Shown: one piece after another, positions 30,941 through 41,742 of the stretch
Numbering within the stretch: position 1 is the first letter of the stretch
Layout: each line of letters starts with the position of its first letter
Source of the DNA: Diploptera punctata
Taxonomy: Eukaryota > Arthropoda > Insecta > Blattodea > Blaberidae
Direction of reading: 5' to 3'
NCBI GenBank assembly: GCA_030220185.1
Contig: JASPKZ010001241.1
Span: 1,348,501-1,412,500 of the forward strand
DNA: 64,000 nt
Program-made: the position numbers and the translations under genes
Notes under the pieces: model-generated
Database searches by the model: none
What the model was told of the DNA's origin: nothing
The model's input: the letters and a program-made list of their open reading frames with translations, nothing else

Positions 30941-31084
30941 TTCTACTCGATCCAAATCTAAGGAATTCCAAAATTCAGCCAAGAATCCTGGTATAGTTCT
31001 TCTTGCCCCGATCATCAAGCCTGTGACAGTTATACTATCTAATTAGTATTTATCTTTGCAATAGTCAACTGTTGGTTGAACACT

Positions 31085-31790
31085 GTTTTTTTTTCAAAAT
31101 ACAAAATGATGATTACCAGGTATGTTGTGAACACAAATACAGGTAGCAATGTTGATTTAATACTTTATTTTTTTTTAATTTTGTATGGAATTGGAAATAA
31201 TGAAATGTTCTTATTGTTGTTGCAATCACAATAATTAACTCAATACTTATAAATAAATATTCGTTGCACAATTTATTACTTCAATTCATTTGGAAGATAC
31301 ACTTGTACAAAATGCACTAAACAACCCGTGTATGTTACTACCAAATTCTCCGTACTATAATGAGTTCAACTGCAACTTCAAATAAATCTGATATTTTATA
31401 TGTATTTTAATGTTTCTATCTCATTTTCGATATATAACACACTCGGCCCTGTGAATAGCATTTCAGCAGTTTTGTATACCATTTACCTCAATATCCTATT
31501 CTTCGTATGTATTTAATATAATATGATAAACAATTTTTCATCTATTTAATGTATTATTGGAATATGAAATTATATTCATATTATATTCCTAATTGGGTAA
31601 TTGTATTTTTCTAATCAATGGCCGTAATAATTTCGATCTTGATTTCTTGATATACCATATCTCACTGATGTTCCCACCGTGAAACATTCCTTATTTTTAG
31701 AATACCTAGTCTTTTCCCAATTGTTATATACTTTTTGTTTGTACAGCCATTCATTTTTACTAGCTTTATTTTCTGTAATTTGTCAGGAAA
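31085..31790. other. Unannotated AT-rich stretch
   Basis: No repeat, gene or RNA recognised. Confidence 0.4.
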
Positions 31791-31792
31791 AT

Positions 31793-32078
31793 AAAGTAAA
31801 GTGTTCCCACTACATGCCTCAGGAGGCCCCTGGGGTAGTAGGAAGATACACTTTTACTAGACAGTCGGCATTTGATGTCAGCCGGATTGTCAGCCCTGCG
31901 TGACGGCCGCCTTTACCCCCACGTCTGGTACTCATTTCTGTTAGACGCTGAGTCGACCCCAAGGCCATAGAGCCGCCAGAGGGTTTGGGTCAGTTTAAAA
32001 ATCCTGACGCCACTGGGACTCGAACCTTCGACCTTCCGGCTTGTAGCACAGTGCCTTAACCACTACACAATGCCGTGC
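31793..32078 (-). mobile_element. SINE family C copy
   Basis: On the minus strand: GGGGCACGGCATTGTGTAG, an A-box-like TAGTGGTTAAGGC, a B box GGTTCGAGTCCC, the body with GTACCAGACG, and a tail GTAGTGGGAACACTTTACTTT. It matches 56919-57228. Confidence 0.85.
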
Positions 32079-32182
32079 CCCATTATGTCAGTACGTTCTG
32101 TAATAAAATATTTTAATTTTGCGATTTTTTCACATAACCTAAGTTTGGCGATGTTAAATATCAGTAATATTATATACAAGTA

Positions 32183-32315
32183 ACTATGATTTGAGGGAAC
32201 TAGATTATACAGGGAATGATTGGAAAGCATTAGCTCAGGAGGGATGTATGGAGAGCTTATGTCCGCGCGGCCATGAACCTACGGGTTCGATAGTGCCAGT
32301 GAGTAAGTAAGTAAG
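32183..32315 (+). mobile_element. 133-bp LINE family K 3' end with 15-bp TSD
   Basis: TATTATATACAAGTA occurs at 32168-32182 and 32316-32330. The insert matches about 20345-20478 and ends in GTAA repeats. Its sequence keeps CTACGGGTTCGATAGTGCCAG. Confidence 0.9.
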
Positions 32316-32339
32316 TATTATATACAAGTACATTTTTGT

Positions 32340-32618
32340 TTCTAGATATACAGATTTACTCAAAGACTTGTACAATCAAATCTGAATATTCCATCGATGT
32401 AAATAGATTCGAAATCTTCCTGGTATTTGTGCCGCAGTACTATTTTCAATTTAATTGTTTTCATTATTTTATTCGTAATGGACTTTAAGCGTTTGTACCG
32501 TTCGTAATTATATTGGATAACCGTTGCCTGATAAATACCCTGACCAGATGATGACCCGGATTGTAGCCTATCCTGTTAACTGACCTAGCGTCGATAATGA
32601 GAGTACGAGCGTTTATCT
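32340..32618. other. Unannotated spacer before the satellite
   Basis: Nothing recognised. Confidence 0.3.
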
Positions 32619-34394
32619 ACTAACAAATTATCTGTCTGATTTCGCGTTTCACCACCAGTTGATATCGTGTGCTGTCGGTCAGTGACCTATACCAAGCGAA
32701 CATTCACATCTCTGATATATCTACGGTGTTACTTTTAATTCCGAAAGGAATTTGGCTATTGAGGATACTAACATATTATCTGTCTGATTTCGCGTTTCAC
32801 CACCAGTTGATATCGTGTGCTGTAGGTCAGTGACCTCTACCAAGCGAACATTCACATCTCTGATATATCTACGGTGTTACTTTTTATTCCGAAAGGAATT
32901 TGGCTATTGAGGATACTAACACATTATCTGCCTGATTTCGCGTTTCACCACCAGTTGATATCGTGTACTGTCGGTCAGTGACCTCTACCAAGCGAACATT
33001 CACATCTCTGATGTATCTACGGTGCTACTTTTTATTCCGAAAGGAATTTGGCTATTGAGGATACTAACACATTATCTGCCTGATTTCGCGTTTCACCACC
33101 AGTTGATATCGTGTACTGTCGGTCAGTGACCTCTACCAAGCGAACATTCACATCTCTGATATATCTACGGTGTTACTATTAATTCCGAAAGGAATTTGGC
33201 TATTGAGGATACTAACACATTATCTGCCTGATTTTGCGTTTCACCACCAGTTGATATCGTGTACTGTCGGTCAGTAACCTCTACCAAGGGAACATTCACA
33301 TCTCTGATATATCTACGGTGTTACTATTAATTCCGAAAGGAATTTGGCTATTGAGGATACTAACACATTATCTGCTTGATTTCGCGTTTCACCACCAGTT
33401 GATATCGTGTACTGTCGGTCAGTGACCTCTACCAAGCGAACATTCACATCTCTGATATATCTACGGTGTTACTATTAATTCCGAAAGGAATTTGGCTATT
33501 GAGGATACTAACACATTATCTGCCTGATTTCGCGTTTCACCACCAGTTGATATCGTGTACTGTCGGTCAGTGACCTCTACCAAGCGAACATTCACATCTC
33601 TGATATATCTACGGTGTTACTTTTTATTCCGAAAGGAATTTGGCTATTAAGGATACTAACACATTATCTGCTTGATTTCGCGTTTCACCACCAGTTGATA
33701 TCGTGTGCTGTCGGTCAGTGACCTCTACCAAGCGAACATTCACATATCTGATATATCTACGGTGTTACTTTTTATTCCGAAAGCAATTTGACTATTGTGG
33801 ATACTAACACATTATCTGCCTGATTTCGCATTTCACCACCAGTTGATATCGTGTGCTGTCGGTCAGTGACCTCTACCAAGCGAACATTCACATCTCTGAT
33901 ATATCTACGGTGTTACTTTTTATTCCGAAAGGAATTTGGCTATTAAGGATACTAACACATTATCTGCTTGATTTCGCGTTTCACCACCAGTTGATATCGT
34001 GTGCTGTCGGTCAGTGACCTCTACCAAGCGAACATTCACATCCCTGATATATCTACGGTGTTACTTTTTATTCCGAAAGGAATTTGACTATTAAGGATAC
34101 TAACACATTATCTGCTTGATTTCGCGTTTCACCACCAGTTGATATCGTGTGCTGTCGGTCAGTGACCTCTACCAAGCGAACATTCACATCCCTGATATAT
34201 CTACGGTGTTACTTTTTATTCCGAAAGGAATTTGACTATTAAGGATACTAACACATTATCTGCTTGATTTCGCGTTTCACCACCAGTTGATATCGTGTGC
34301 TGTCGGTCAGTAACCTCTACAAAGCGAACATTCACATATCGGATATTTAAACGGTGTTAGGCCTAATTTTTATTCCGAAAGGAATGTGGCTATT
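32619..34394. repeat. Satellite array: 12 units of 148 bp
   Basis: The landmark ACTAACA recurs at 32619, 32767, 32915, 33063, 33211, 33359 and on to 34247, always 148 bases apart. Each unit contains TGATTTCGCGTTTCACCACC, TCGGTCAGTGACCTCTACC and the palindrome TTCCGAAAGGAA. Units 4-6 share one variant (ATTAATTCCG), and several later units share TTAAGGAT or GCTTGATTT, which indicates local amplification. The last unit is slightly degenerate (GCCTAATTTTTATT). No open frame persists across units. Confidence 0.95.
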
Positions 34395-34599
34395 GAGGTT
34401 CTTCTGATTAAATTTTTTTTTAAATATTTACAAATATTCACCGATTGTACTTAATATATGCCGAAAATGACCATCACAAAATTATAGTGAAACGAGTAAT
34501 TCAAAACGAAGTTCTTGGCAATATATTTGAACCAAAGATAGACGAACAGCAGGTAAATGCAGAAGACTAAATAATACTGGGCTACATGCTTTTTAAAGG

Positions 34600-34890
34600 A
34601 AACCACATGCAATAAGAAAAGGTATGCCCCATAGATTACAATAGTTGGAATATGTGGCACGAATGGGGATTGAATAAAGGGCATGGACACTCTAGGATAA
34701 AGATATGGAAAACGCTCAGAAGGTAGTCCACGAAAGAGGTGTGAGATTAAAAATAACCATGATTTGCGGGATACAAATTATCAGGAGGTAATCGGAAAAC
34801 TTACTCAGGTTAGGGATATATGAAGAGCTTATTTCCGTGCGGCCGTGAATCTAAGTGTTCGACAGCGCCAGTGAGTTAGTTAGTTTATAC
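34600..34890 (+). mobile_element. Highly decayed LINE family K 3' end
   Basis: GAAGAGCTTATTTCCGTGCGGCC...GTTCGACAGCGCCAGTGAG parallels 20415-20475. The coding part is full of substitutions and gaps. Confidence 0.6.
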
Positions 34891-34894
34891 GTGT

Positions 34895-35915
34895 ATATCA
34901 ATTAACGGTCACGATTGTTTTTATTTCCGTAAATGAAACTCGGCCTATTGGAATAAATTAAGAAACGTATGGTCGAATTTGTTAACCAACAACATTGGAT
35001 CATTACACGAGGGGACTAAACCGAAGCGTAAATTAAAAACAGCTCTTGCGGCCGCAATTTTCGTTCTTTTGCAACGAAACTCGTTAAATATCATTGAAAC
35101 GAGACGACAAATATTTTTTTCAAATATTAAACGAAATTAAACCATTAGGAGAAAAAATAATTATATATAATTATTTAGTTTATGACGTACGTATAAATGT
35201 AAAAGATATATTTTTTGATAAGTAATAGTTATTTTCTTACAAAAAAAGTGTAAATATGTACAGAAAACGATTAACAGACTTCCTTCAGAAGTGCCTATTT
35301 GTTACACATTTTGCCCTTTTGCCTCTTGGAGGAGTAGTGCTAATAGCGGCGATATTTTAATTATTACGCAGTAGATATCTTAATGCTAAAATATTTATTA
35401 ATTTAACTGCTTCAGTAGCTCCGTTGCTTTTATTTTTTGTTAATGAAACTATTTTTATTTGTAACAAACGTTTTCATGCCAAATTCAATATTAATAAAAT
35501 TTCTTACATTATTAATTTAATGTAGTAATATTTTTATTAATATGTTATAATTAAAAATTGTAATATAAAAATAACTTTTAATTATGTATACTCAATTGCA
35601 CCCTACAAACAATGACCAAACACTATATTTACAAAATTCAAGTATAAGGTAAAAGAGAATGTTCATAACACTTCCTAACAGACGATAATAATGGAGTCAG
35701 CGTGTCATAAATATCTTCTCCCTGTGTCTATATTCCTTAATTTAATATTGTATACCACAGTTTTGCCTCTAAACAACACGTGCACTTTGTTTTTGTTTCG
35801 TGCGTTATCATTAAACGTGTCACCTTTCACCTTCAAATTTAAAATAAAGTTAAAATATATCTATTTTAATATTTACAATTAACATATTTGAATATTTAAG
35901 GGTTTTATTGTATCG
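34895..35915. other. Unannotated, very AT-rich stretch
   Basis: No gene or repeat recognised. Confidence 0.4.
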
Positions 35916-37305
35916 CTAGCTAATACCCGGCGTGCACTGCTACGCTAAATAAATGAAAATTAATGTGCTTTTATGTTTAGTTGAATAAGTAAATGGAAAA
36001 ATAATTATAAATTTATATTTTTAGATATCCCGTGCTGATTACCCGGCGTTGCCCGGGAATCTACTTATCCCGATCGTCTTGACATAAATGAGCTGAAATA
36101 CGAAAATTAATGTGTTTTATGCTTAGTTAAGTAAGTAAAGGAAAAAATTTGTATCGTAATTATTTTTAGACAGCACGTGCTGTTTACCCGGCGTTGTCCG
36201 GGAATCTACTCATCCCGATCTTCTTGGCATAAATTGGCTGAAAGACAAAAATTAATGTACTTCTTATGATTAGTTGAATAAGTAATATGAAAAATAATGA
36301 AAATCTTAAGAACTATTCAGGGGAAAACATTATTTGCTAAAATACACAACATAGAAATTAGGGACAAATGCCATATTCAAGACAACCAAATGTATTATAG
36401 ATAGACGAAAATATTGGAAGGGTCATATAGAAAGAATGGAAGAAAAGCGGCTAGCAAAAAGAGCTAAAGAAGATAGACCAATGGATGGGAGAGGAACAAG
36501 AGGAAGACCAGCCAAGAGATGGATAGACAGTGAATGCACATCCAATACGTCTTCCTCCGAGGAGTGATTTTGGAAATAAACAGGATGAAATCCTACAAAT
36601 TAAGTTTAAGAAGAAAAAGACATGCTGTTTACCCGGCGTTGTCCGAGAATCTACTTATCCCGATCTTCTTGGCATAAATTAGCTGAAGGACAAACATTAA
36701 TGTACTTCTTATGATTAGTTGAATAAGTAATATAAAAAATAATTATAAATGTATGTCGTAATTATCTTAAGATTCCCCGTGCTGCTTACCCGGTGTTCCT
36801 AGAGAATCTACTTATCTCGATCGTCTTGGTATAAATTAGGTAAAACACAAAATTCGTTATTGTGAGTTATCCGTCAAACAATTACCCGCCACTTGTACAG
36901 GAATCTAAGTACTTGTCCCGATCTTCTTGGCACCAATGAAAGACAAAAAATGGTTATTGCGAGTTATCCGTAAGAGGTAAACATATTCTGCTGCTGACGT
37001 TTACGTAGAGCTTCTTGAAATATTCATTCCTGTGTAGGCCTACATTAATTTTGTGTATTTATTGTGGTTTAGGCAGCGTAAGCCATTTAAGCGTCCAAAG
37101 AGCTAGATTTTCACGTTTTCCAATTCAAAGGGCGATTTTTAAGGATGTAGGAGTTGAGTATCACAACTCTCTTAGTGCCTATGTTCATCCCGGGAATCTC
37201 CTGAATATTTTGCAAAAAGCCCCATCACAATCGGATGAACGGTATGGCCGCGAATAAAGTACGAACAAGCAAACAAACAAAGAAAGAAACAAACATTAAT
37301 GTTTA
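35916..37305 (+). repeat. Repeat family H with internal ~145-bp units
   Basis: It opens with GCTAGCTAATACCCGGCGTG. Units then each contain a CCCGGCGTTGCCCGGG-like block, ATCTACTTATCCCGATC, TTGGCATAAAT and TTAGTTGAATAAGTAA (at about 36042, 36186, 36631, 36788 and 36881). It closes with a unique part ending in GGCCGCGAATAAAGTACGAAC and AAAC repeats. A LINE interrupts it at 36297-36610. Relatives are at 37326-37740, 39496-40225 and 63570-64000. The class is unknown to me. Confidence 0.7.
36297..36610 (+). mobile_element. RTE-like LINE 3' end inside repeat H
   Basis: Reading in one frame gives ILRTIQGKTLFAKIHNIEIRDKC, then after a change YWKGHIERMEEKRLAKRAK and GRGTRGRPAKRWIDS, the standard C-terminus. 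A GAAGAAAAA-type tail follows. It splits one unit of repeat H. Confidence 0.75.
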
Positions 37306-37325
37306 TATATTCGATTGTATGTACA

Positions 37326-37745
37326 ACTAGATAATATCCGGCGTGCATTGCTACGCCTAAATAAATTAAATACTGGGGGTTAATTAATTATATGTTATAC
37401 ACTGCGACAAACTAAACATTTGCTAGAGTAAATTTTTAATTTAAAATTTTGTGTAAACCCCCACTTGTAACTGTCGGATTTCGCTGATTTTTGGATAATA
37501 CATGCCTGGGTTTACGATATTCCCGGTTTTGTTGTGTAACATCCAAAATTGCTATTCATAGAGCGATTTTTAAATGTTCGTTTCAGAAGAGCACCCACAC
37601 CTAATGATTTCAGAACATAATAGATATCGGCTAAACACTCGCCGCAACCCTGCATATACAAATTTTCACGAAGATCGGTTTAACGGTTTAGAAGTCTATA
37701 AAGGACAGATAGACATATATTCTTATATATATATGTATAACAATA
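37326..37745 (+). repeat. Repeat H-related element without internal units
   Basis: It begins CTAGATAATATCCGGCGTGCATTG, like repeat H. It ends with GAAGATCGGTTTAACGG then AGACAGATAG-type sequence. That ending is familiar from dispersed insect repeats, which is recollection rather than a search. Confidence 0.55.
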
Positions 37746-38194
37746 GAAAAGACAAATGAGTATAAATTACTTATATTTGCATCAAATTACTGACTGACTG
37801 ACTGTTTTGTGGCAATGACTAGCATTGCCCAGTGTGCCGCTTTTTGGGAACCAGTTGAGGTCCCTTGGCGGCCAAACACCATTGTGTTTATTCAGTAGGG
37901 GTTTTGTTCCTTAGGTTTGCTGTCTCGCGGCTTATGTGTTCATTACCGTAGCAGGTATGGATGATATGAGGATGGTCCCTCACCAGAGCAGGGTCATCAT
38001 AAACCATAGTCGCCGGACAAGCAGAGAGTCCGAAAGCCGGCGACATGGAGTGAGCCACACTACTCTAGCTGGAATCCAGCACACATATCATGGAAGTGGA
38101 CCGTCATCGGGGTCTCTGGTGAATATATTTCGGTGTACAGCACGTTGCTGTAGCATATGCCCTATATTGCGAACAATTGGATTCTCATGATTTT

Positions 38195-38785
38195 CTATAT
38201 GTTGCAACATGTGCACAACCCTTTTTCAATTGTATCGGCAATATAGGGCATCTGTGCTTGGTCGTGAAGTACTGAGATCCTAGTGCGTAGTGGAGCTGAA
38301 AGTATTATTTTTAAGCATTTATTCTGGATTATTTGAACTTTTTTCTTATGTCCAGCAGCTAGGATACTCCAGGCTTCACAACCGTACAGCAACATGCTGC
38401 GGATCGCAACTTGATATAAAGTAAGTTTGATCCTGGTAGATAGCATAGGCGACTTGAAAAATGGATATAAAAGTGCAATGGCAGCGTTTGCTTTATGTTT
38501 TAGATTTTCAATATGAATTTTGAACGTAAGCTTGGAATCCAAATGGATTCCAAGATACTTGGCTGAAGTCTCTGGACGGAGTCTAAGAGTTCCTAAGGTG
38601 AGTCGGGCAGGAGTGCGTTTGTGGGTTTTTGCAAATACAACGAATTTTGTTTTATTTGCATTTAGTTTTATATTCCACAGACGCATATAGGATTGGACTG
38701 TGTTTAGGGCAGTTTGGGACCACACGAATGTGGAACGGTACGGAACGAAAACGTGCCTGATAAAACAGACACGTATCATCAGCAA
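38195..38785 (-). pseudogene. Jockey-like RT, post-catalytic part
   Basis: 196 codons: SYMRLWNIKLNANKTKFVVF, AKYLGIHLDSKLTFK, MLLYGCEAWSILA and IQNKCLKIILSAP are in Jockey-clade order. It overlaps the upstream palm frame, so a frameshift divides the ORF. Confidence 0.75.
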
Positions 38786-38957
38786 AGGATGCGATATTTA
38801 CGCTAGGAAAGGTAGGGAAGTCGGAAACATAAAGGCTATATAGGATAGGTGAGAGTACTGCACCTTGAGGAACTCCCGCCAAGAGGGTCTTGCAGTCAGA
38901 ATTATACCCACTAACCGACACATAAAATTGTCGGTTAGTGAGGTATTTAGCTATCAA
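38652..38957 (-). pseudogene. Jockey-like RT palm fragment
   Basis: YLTNRQFYVSVSG, AGVPQGAVLSPILYSLYVSD and then SFADDTCLF with both catalytic aspartates. After that the frame is lost by an indel and the rest is out of frame. Confidence 0.8.
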
Positions 38958-38960
38958 TTT

Positions 38961-39490
38961 TAATTAAATGAGCCGAAATGTTGAATTTGATAAGTTTGTA
39001 AATAAGTCCATTTATAATTATGTACAATAATAACTTAAGAGGTTTACGTGATTTTGTTTTCCTTGCGGTCCGGAACATTTAAATAACTGGCAGAATCAAC
39101 GGGTAAAGACATATGGAAATAATCCTAGGAAGTTGTTAAATATAATGATTGCAAATAATTAAATGAAAATAAATGATCTTCCTTTGTTAATGTTTTTGTA
39201 GCCGATTAATGTTTTAAACCCTTTGTGAAGAGTATTTTGTCGCCAATTTAATGTTAGGGATATTGTATTTCCACGATTAGGACAATTAATTAAGACTGCG
39301 ATGGGTTTGCTAGAATTGACACTAACTACCAGAAAGTCCTAAAACAGCAAAATTGGCATTACTTCAATAACTGATTTATTTATGGACTCCTGTTTAAATG
39401 GACTATATAAACATAATAATATCCAGGAAGAAATACATAAAGTATTTAAATTAAAAATATCCGACACGTGAAACAAACACCAGATTGTAT
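38961..39490. other. Unannotated AT-rich stretch
   Basis: Nothing recognised. Confidence 0.35.
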
Positions 39491-39495
39491 AAAAC

Positions 39496-40225
39496 TCCAG
39501 CTAACACCCGGCGTGCGCTGCTGCGCCGAAAAAAATGAAAATTAATGTGTTCTAGTGTTTAATTGAATAAGTGAAAGGAATAATAATCATAAGTTTATAT
39601 CATAATTATTTTTAGGTACCCGTGCTGATTAACCGGCGATGCCCGGGAATCTACTTATCCCGATCTTCTTGCCATAAATGGGCTGAAAGATGAAAATTAA
39701 TGTGATTTCATATTTTGTTGAACAAGTAAAAGGAAAATTTTATATCGTAATTATTTTTAGATAACCTACTCCGAGCTGAATACCCGGCATTGCCCTTGAA
39801 TCTACTTTTCCTAATATTCTTGGCATAAATGAGCTTCAATACGAAAATTATGCGTTTTATGTATACTTGATTAAGTAGAGGGAAAGATATATATCGTATT
39901 TTTATAAGATACCCCGTGCTATTTAGCCTGCGTTGCCCGGGAATGTACTTATCCCGGTCATCTTGGCATAAATGTGCTGAAAGGCGAATATTAAAGTGTT
40001 TGTATGTTTAGTTGAATAAGTGGACAATAACATTTATATCGCAATTATTTTAAGATACCTCATGCTGATTACAGGGCGTTGCCCGGAAATTTCCTTTTCC
40101 CAATCTTCCTGGCATAAACGAGCTAAGAGACGAAAGTTAATGTGTTTTTATGTTCAATTGAATAAGTTAAAGGAAAAATGATTATAAATTTGTATCATAA
40201 TTGTATTAAGATACCCGTGTCTTCG
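39496..40225 (+). repeat. Repeat family H, five ~145-bp units
   Basis: It starts CAGCTAACACCCGGCGTGCG. Unit landmarks (CCGG...GCCCGGGAAT) sit near 39508, 39631, 39781, 39925 and 40071, that is 125-150 bases apart. It lacks the 3' unique part seen at 36960-37305. Confidence 0.75.
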
Positions 40226-40229
40226 GATT

Positions 40230-40735
40230 TCCTGATCAATCTTACAGTTAATTAATTAATATAGAAACAGCGTGATATGGATGCAAACGACTCGCCAACG
40301 AGTAAATGGTGAAGCATATTTGTATTTTTGCTTTATGCGGCAACACTACTTTTTTCCCTTTCGGAACTAATTTTTCTTTCCTTTTACACGACATTATACA
40401 TTGGGAATATAGCAGAAGAGATACATGTTATGCAATCAAAATTATTGCAACGAATGACAAGTAGAAGCAATAAAACATCGATCGTTAGAAGCGCGGCACT
40501 TTTCAACGGACATAGCGGCTCGTGAAATACGGCGGCGGCATTTAACAACGAACTTTATTCATAGTGACAATAAGATTTGTTTTACCTTGATGTTCATTTG
40601 TCGATTTGGGTTGAATCATTCTATGTAAATGCAGCTTTTGGCACGTGCCTGTAGTAAACCAAAGCTGCCGATGTGTTAATAAAGGATGCCTAATCCACCT
40701 AATATATAGATTGAATCCGCGAATAAACAATGTTT
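40230..40735. other. Unannotated stretch
   Basis: Short frames only; nothing recognised. Confidence 0.35.
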
Positions 40736-40741
40736 TAGCCG

Positions 40742-40800
40742 CGAATGATAATTTAATAATAATAATAATAATAATAGTAATAATAATAATAATAATAATA
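40742..40800. repeat. (AAT)n tail of the LINE
   Basis: About 18 AAT units, interrupted twice by AGT, end the minus-strand LINE. Confidence 0.85.
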
Positions 40801-41081
40801 GCTTTATTTTACCTGGCAGAGTTAAGGCCTTAAGGCCTTGTCTACCACTCAACCAGGTTTAAAAAATATAAACAAAAAAATAGTCTTAAATCTAAATTAC
40901 TATATATATATATATATATATATATAAACGATTACAAGTTACGAATACAATACAATTAATATTTATAATGTAATTTGATTTACTCTAAATTTAACGAATT
41001 AAATAAATAATATGTAAAAGATATATAAAAAACGAGGAAAAGATTAATGACATAGTATAAAATTAAATAAATAGAGAAAAA

Positions 41082-41552
41082 TTAATTATTAGACAACAGG
41101 TAACTGTATAAGCGTGACTTAAAGGTACCAAGTGTGCGGCAACCCCTGATATCTTGAGGAAGGAGATTCCAGGAGCGGGCAGAGGCTACTGTGAAGGAAG
41201 TAGAATAGGAGGAAGTGCTGTGAAGAGGAATTGTTTGCAGACTGCTATCTTGTGACCTAGTGTCAATATTGTGGTAAGAGGATAACTTCTCAAATATGGA
41301 CGCCAGGTAAGTAGGGATGTAAGAATTCAGAAGCTTGACAAGTAGTGAAAGAGAGTGCAATTTACGTCTGTCAGTAAGATGGAGCCAAGAGAGGTTATTA
41401 AAGTGTTCGGAAATATGGTCATAACGGCGGATATTGAAAATGAATCGAACGCAAGCATTATGAACACGCTGCAGTCTCTGCGACAAGTCATAGTTTAGAT
41501 CATTATATATAATATCACAATAATCGAAGTGTGGTAACACAAGATTCTGCAC
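41082..41552 (-). pseudogene. LINE ORF2 C-terminal part (distal to the Gypsy insertion)
   Basis: 156 codons: LVLPHFDYCDIIYNDLN, RLQRVHNACVRFI, HFNNLSWLHLTDRRKLH and ARSWNLLPQDIRG. The preceding part of the same protein is at 50730 and above; the LTR element lies between. The frame itself is intact to the stop at 41082. Confidence 0.8.
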
Positions 41553-41742
41553 AAGGATTTGAACCGAAAGTACCTTTTTCCGGTTCAGTTACTCATCTTT
41601 GTACTCCTCCAGAACATTTATGAAGCCTGCCAATGTCCCTTGTTCCGTGTGGCTACCCCTTCCCTTTTACCCTTTCCTCCGCGCATCTTTATAGCGCACA
41701 TCCCCTCTACTCGCGAACCTTTTATATGCTTGGTAATCTCAA

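Larger units (their letters stand above)
30465..31080 (-). mobile_element. Second R2-like LINE 3' end, split by other repeats
   Basis: 30465-30668 and 30945-31075 match 28411-28625 and 28626-28770 in order and orientation, including AATGGCAGCGATGGCAATTT and CCTGTGACAGTTA. The break point between them is filled by a SINE B 3' end and a LINE-like fragment. Confidence 0.75.
37790..38960 (-). mobile_element. Jockey-like LINE, 5' truncated
   Basis: The minus strand carries the RT from the AGVPQGAVLSPILY block onward in two frames, then ~400 bases of noncoding sequence. The 5' edge falls inside the RT at about 38957. Confidence 0.75.

Noticed and set aside
33000..33060. CRISPR-like array in the satellite
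   Set aside because: Direct tandem units with no unique spacers, in a eukaryotic repeat context.
32619..34394. Hammerhead ribozyme in the 148-bp satellite
   Set aside because: Units contain CTGATAT and CGAAA, but the CTGANGA core and a proper stem II between it and GAAA are missing on both strands.
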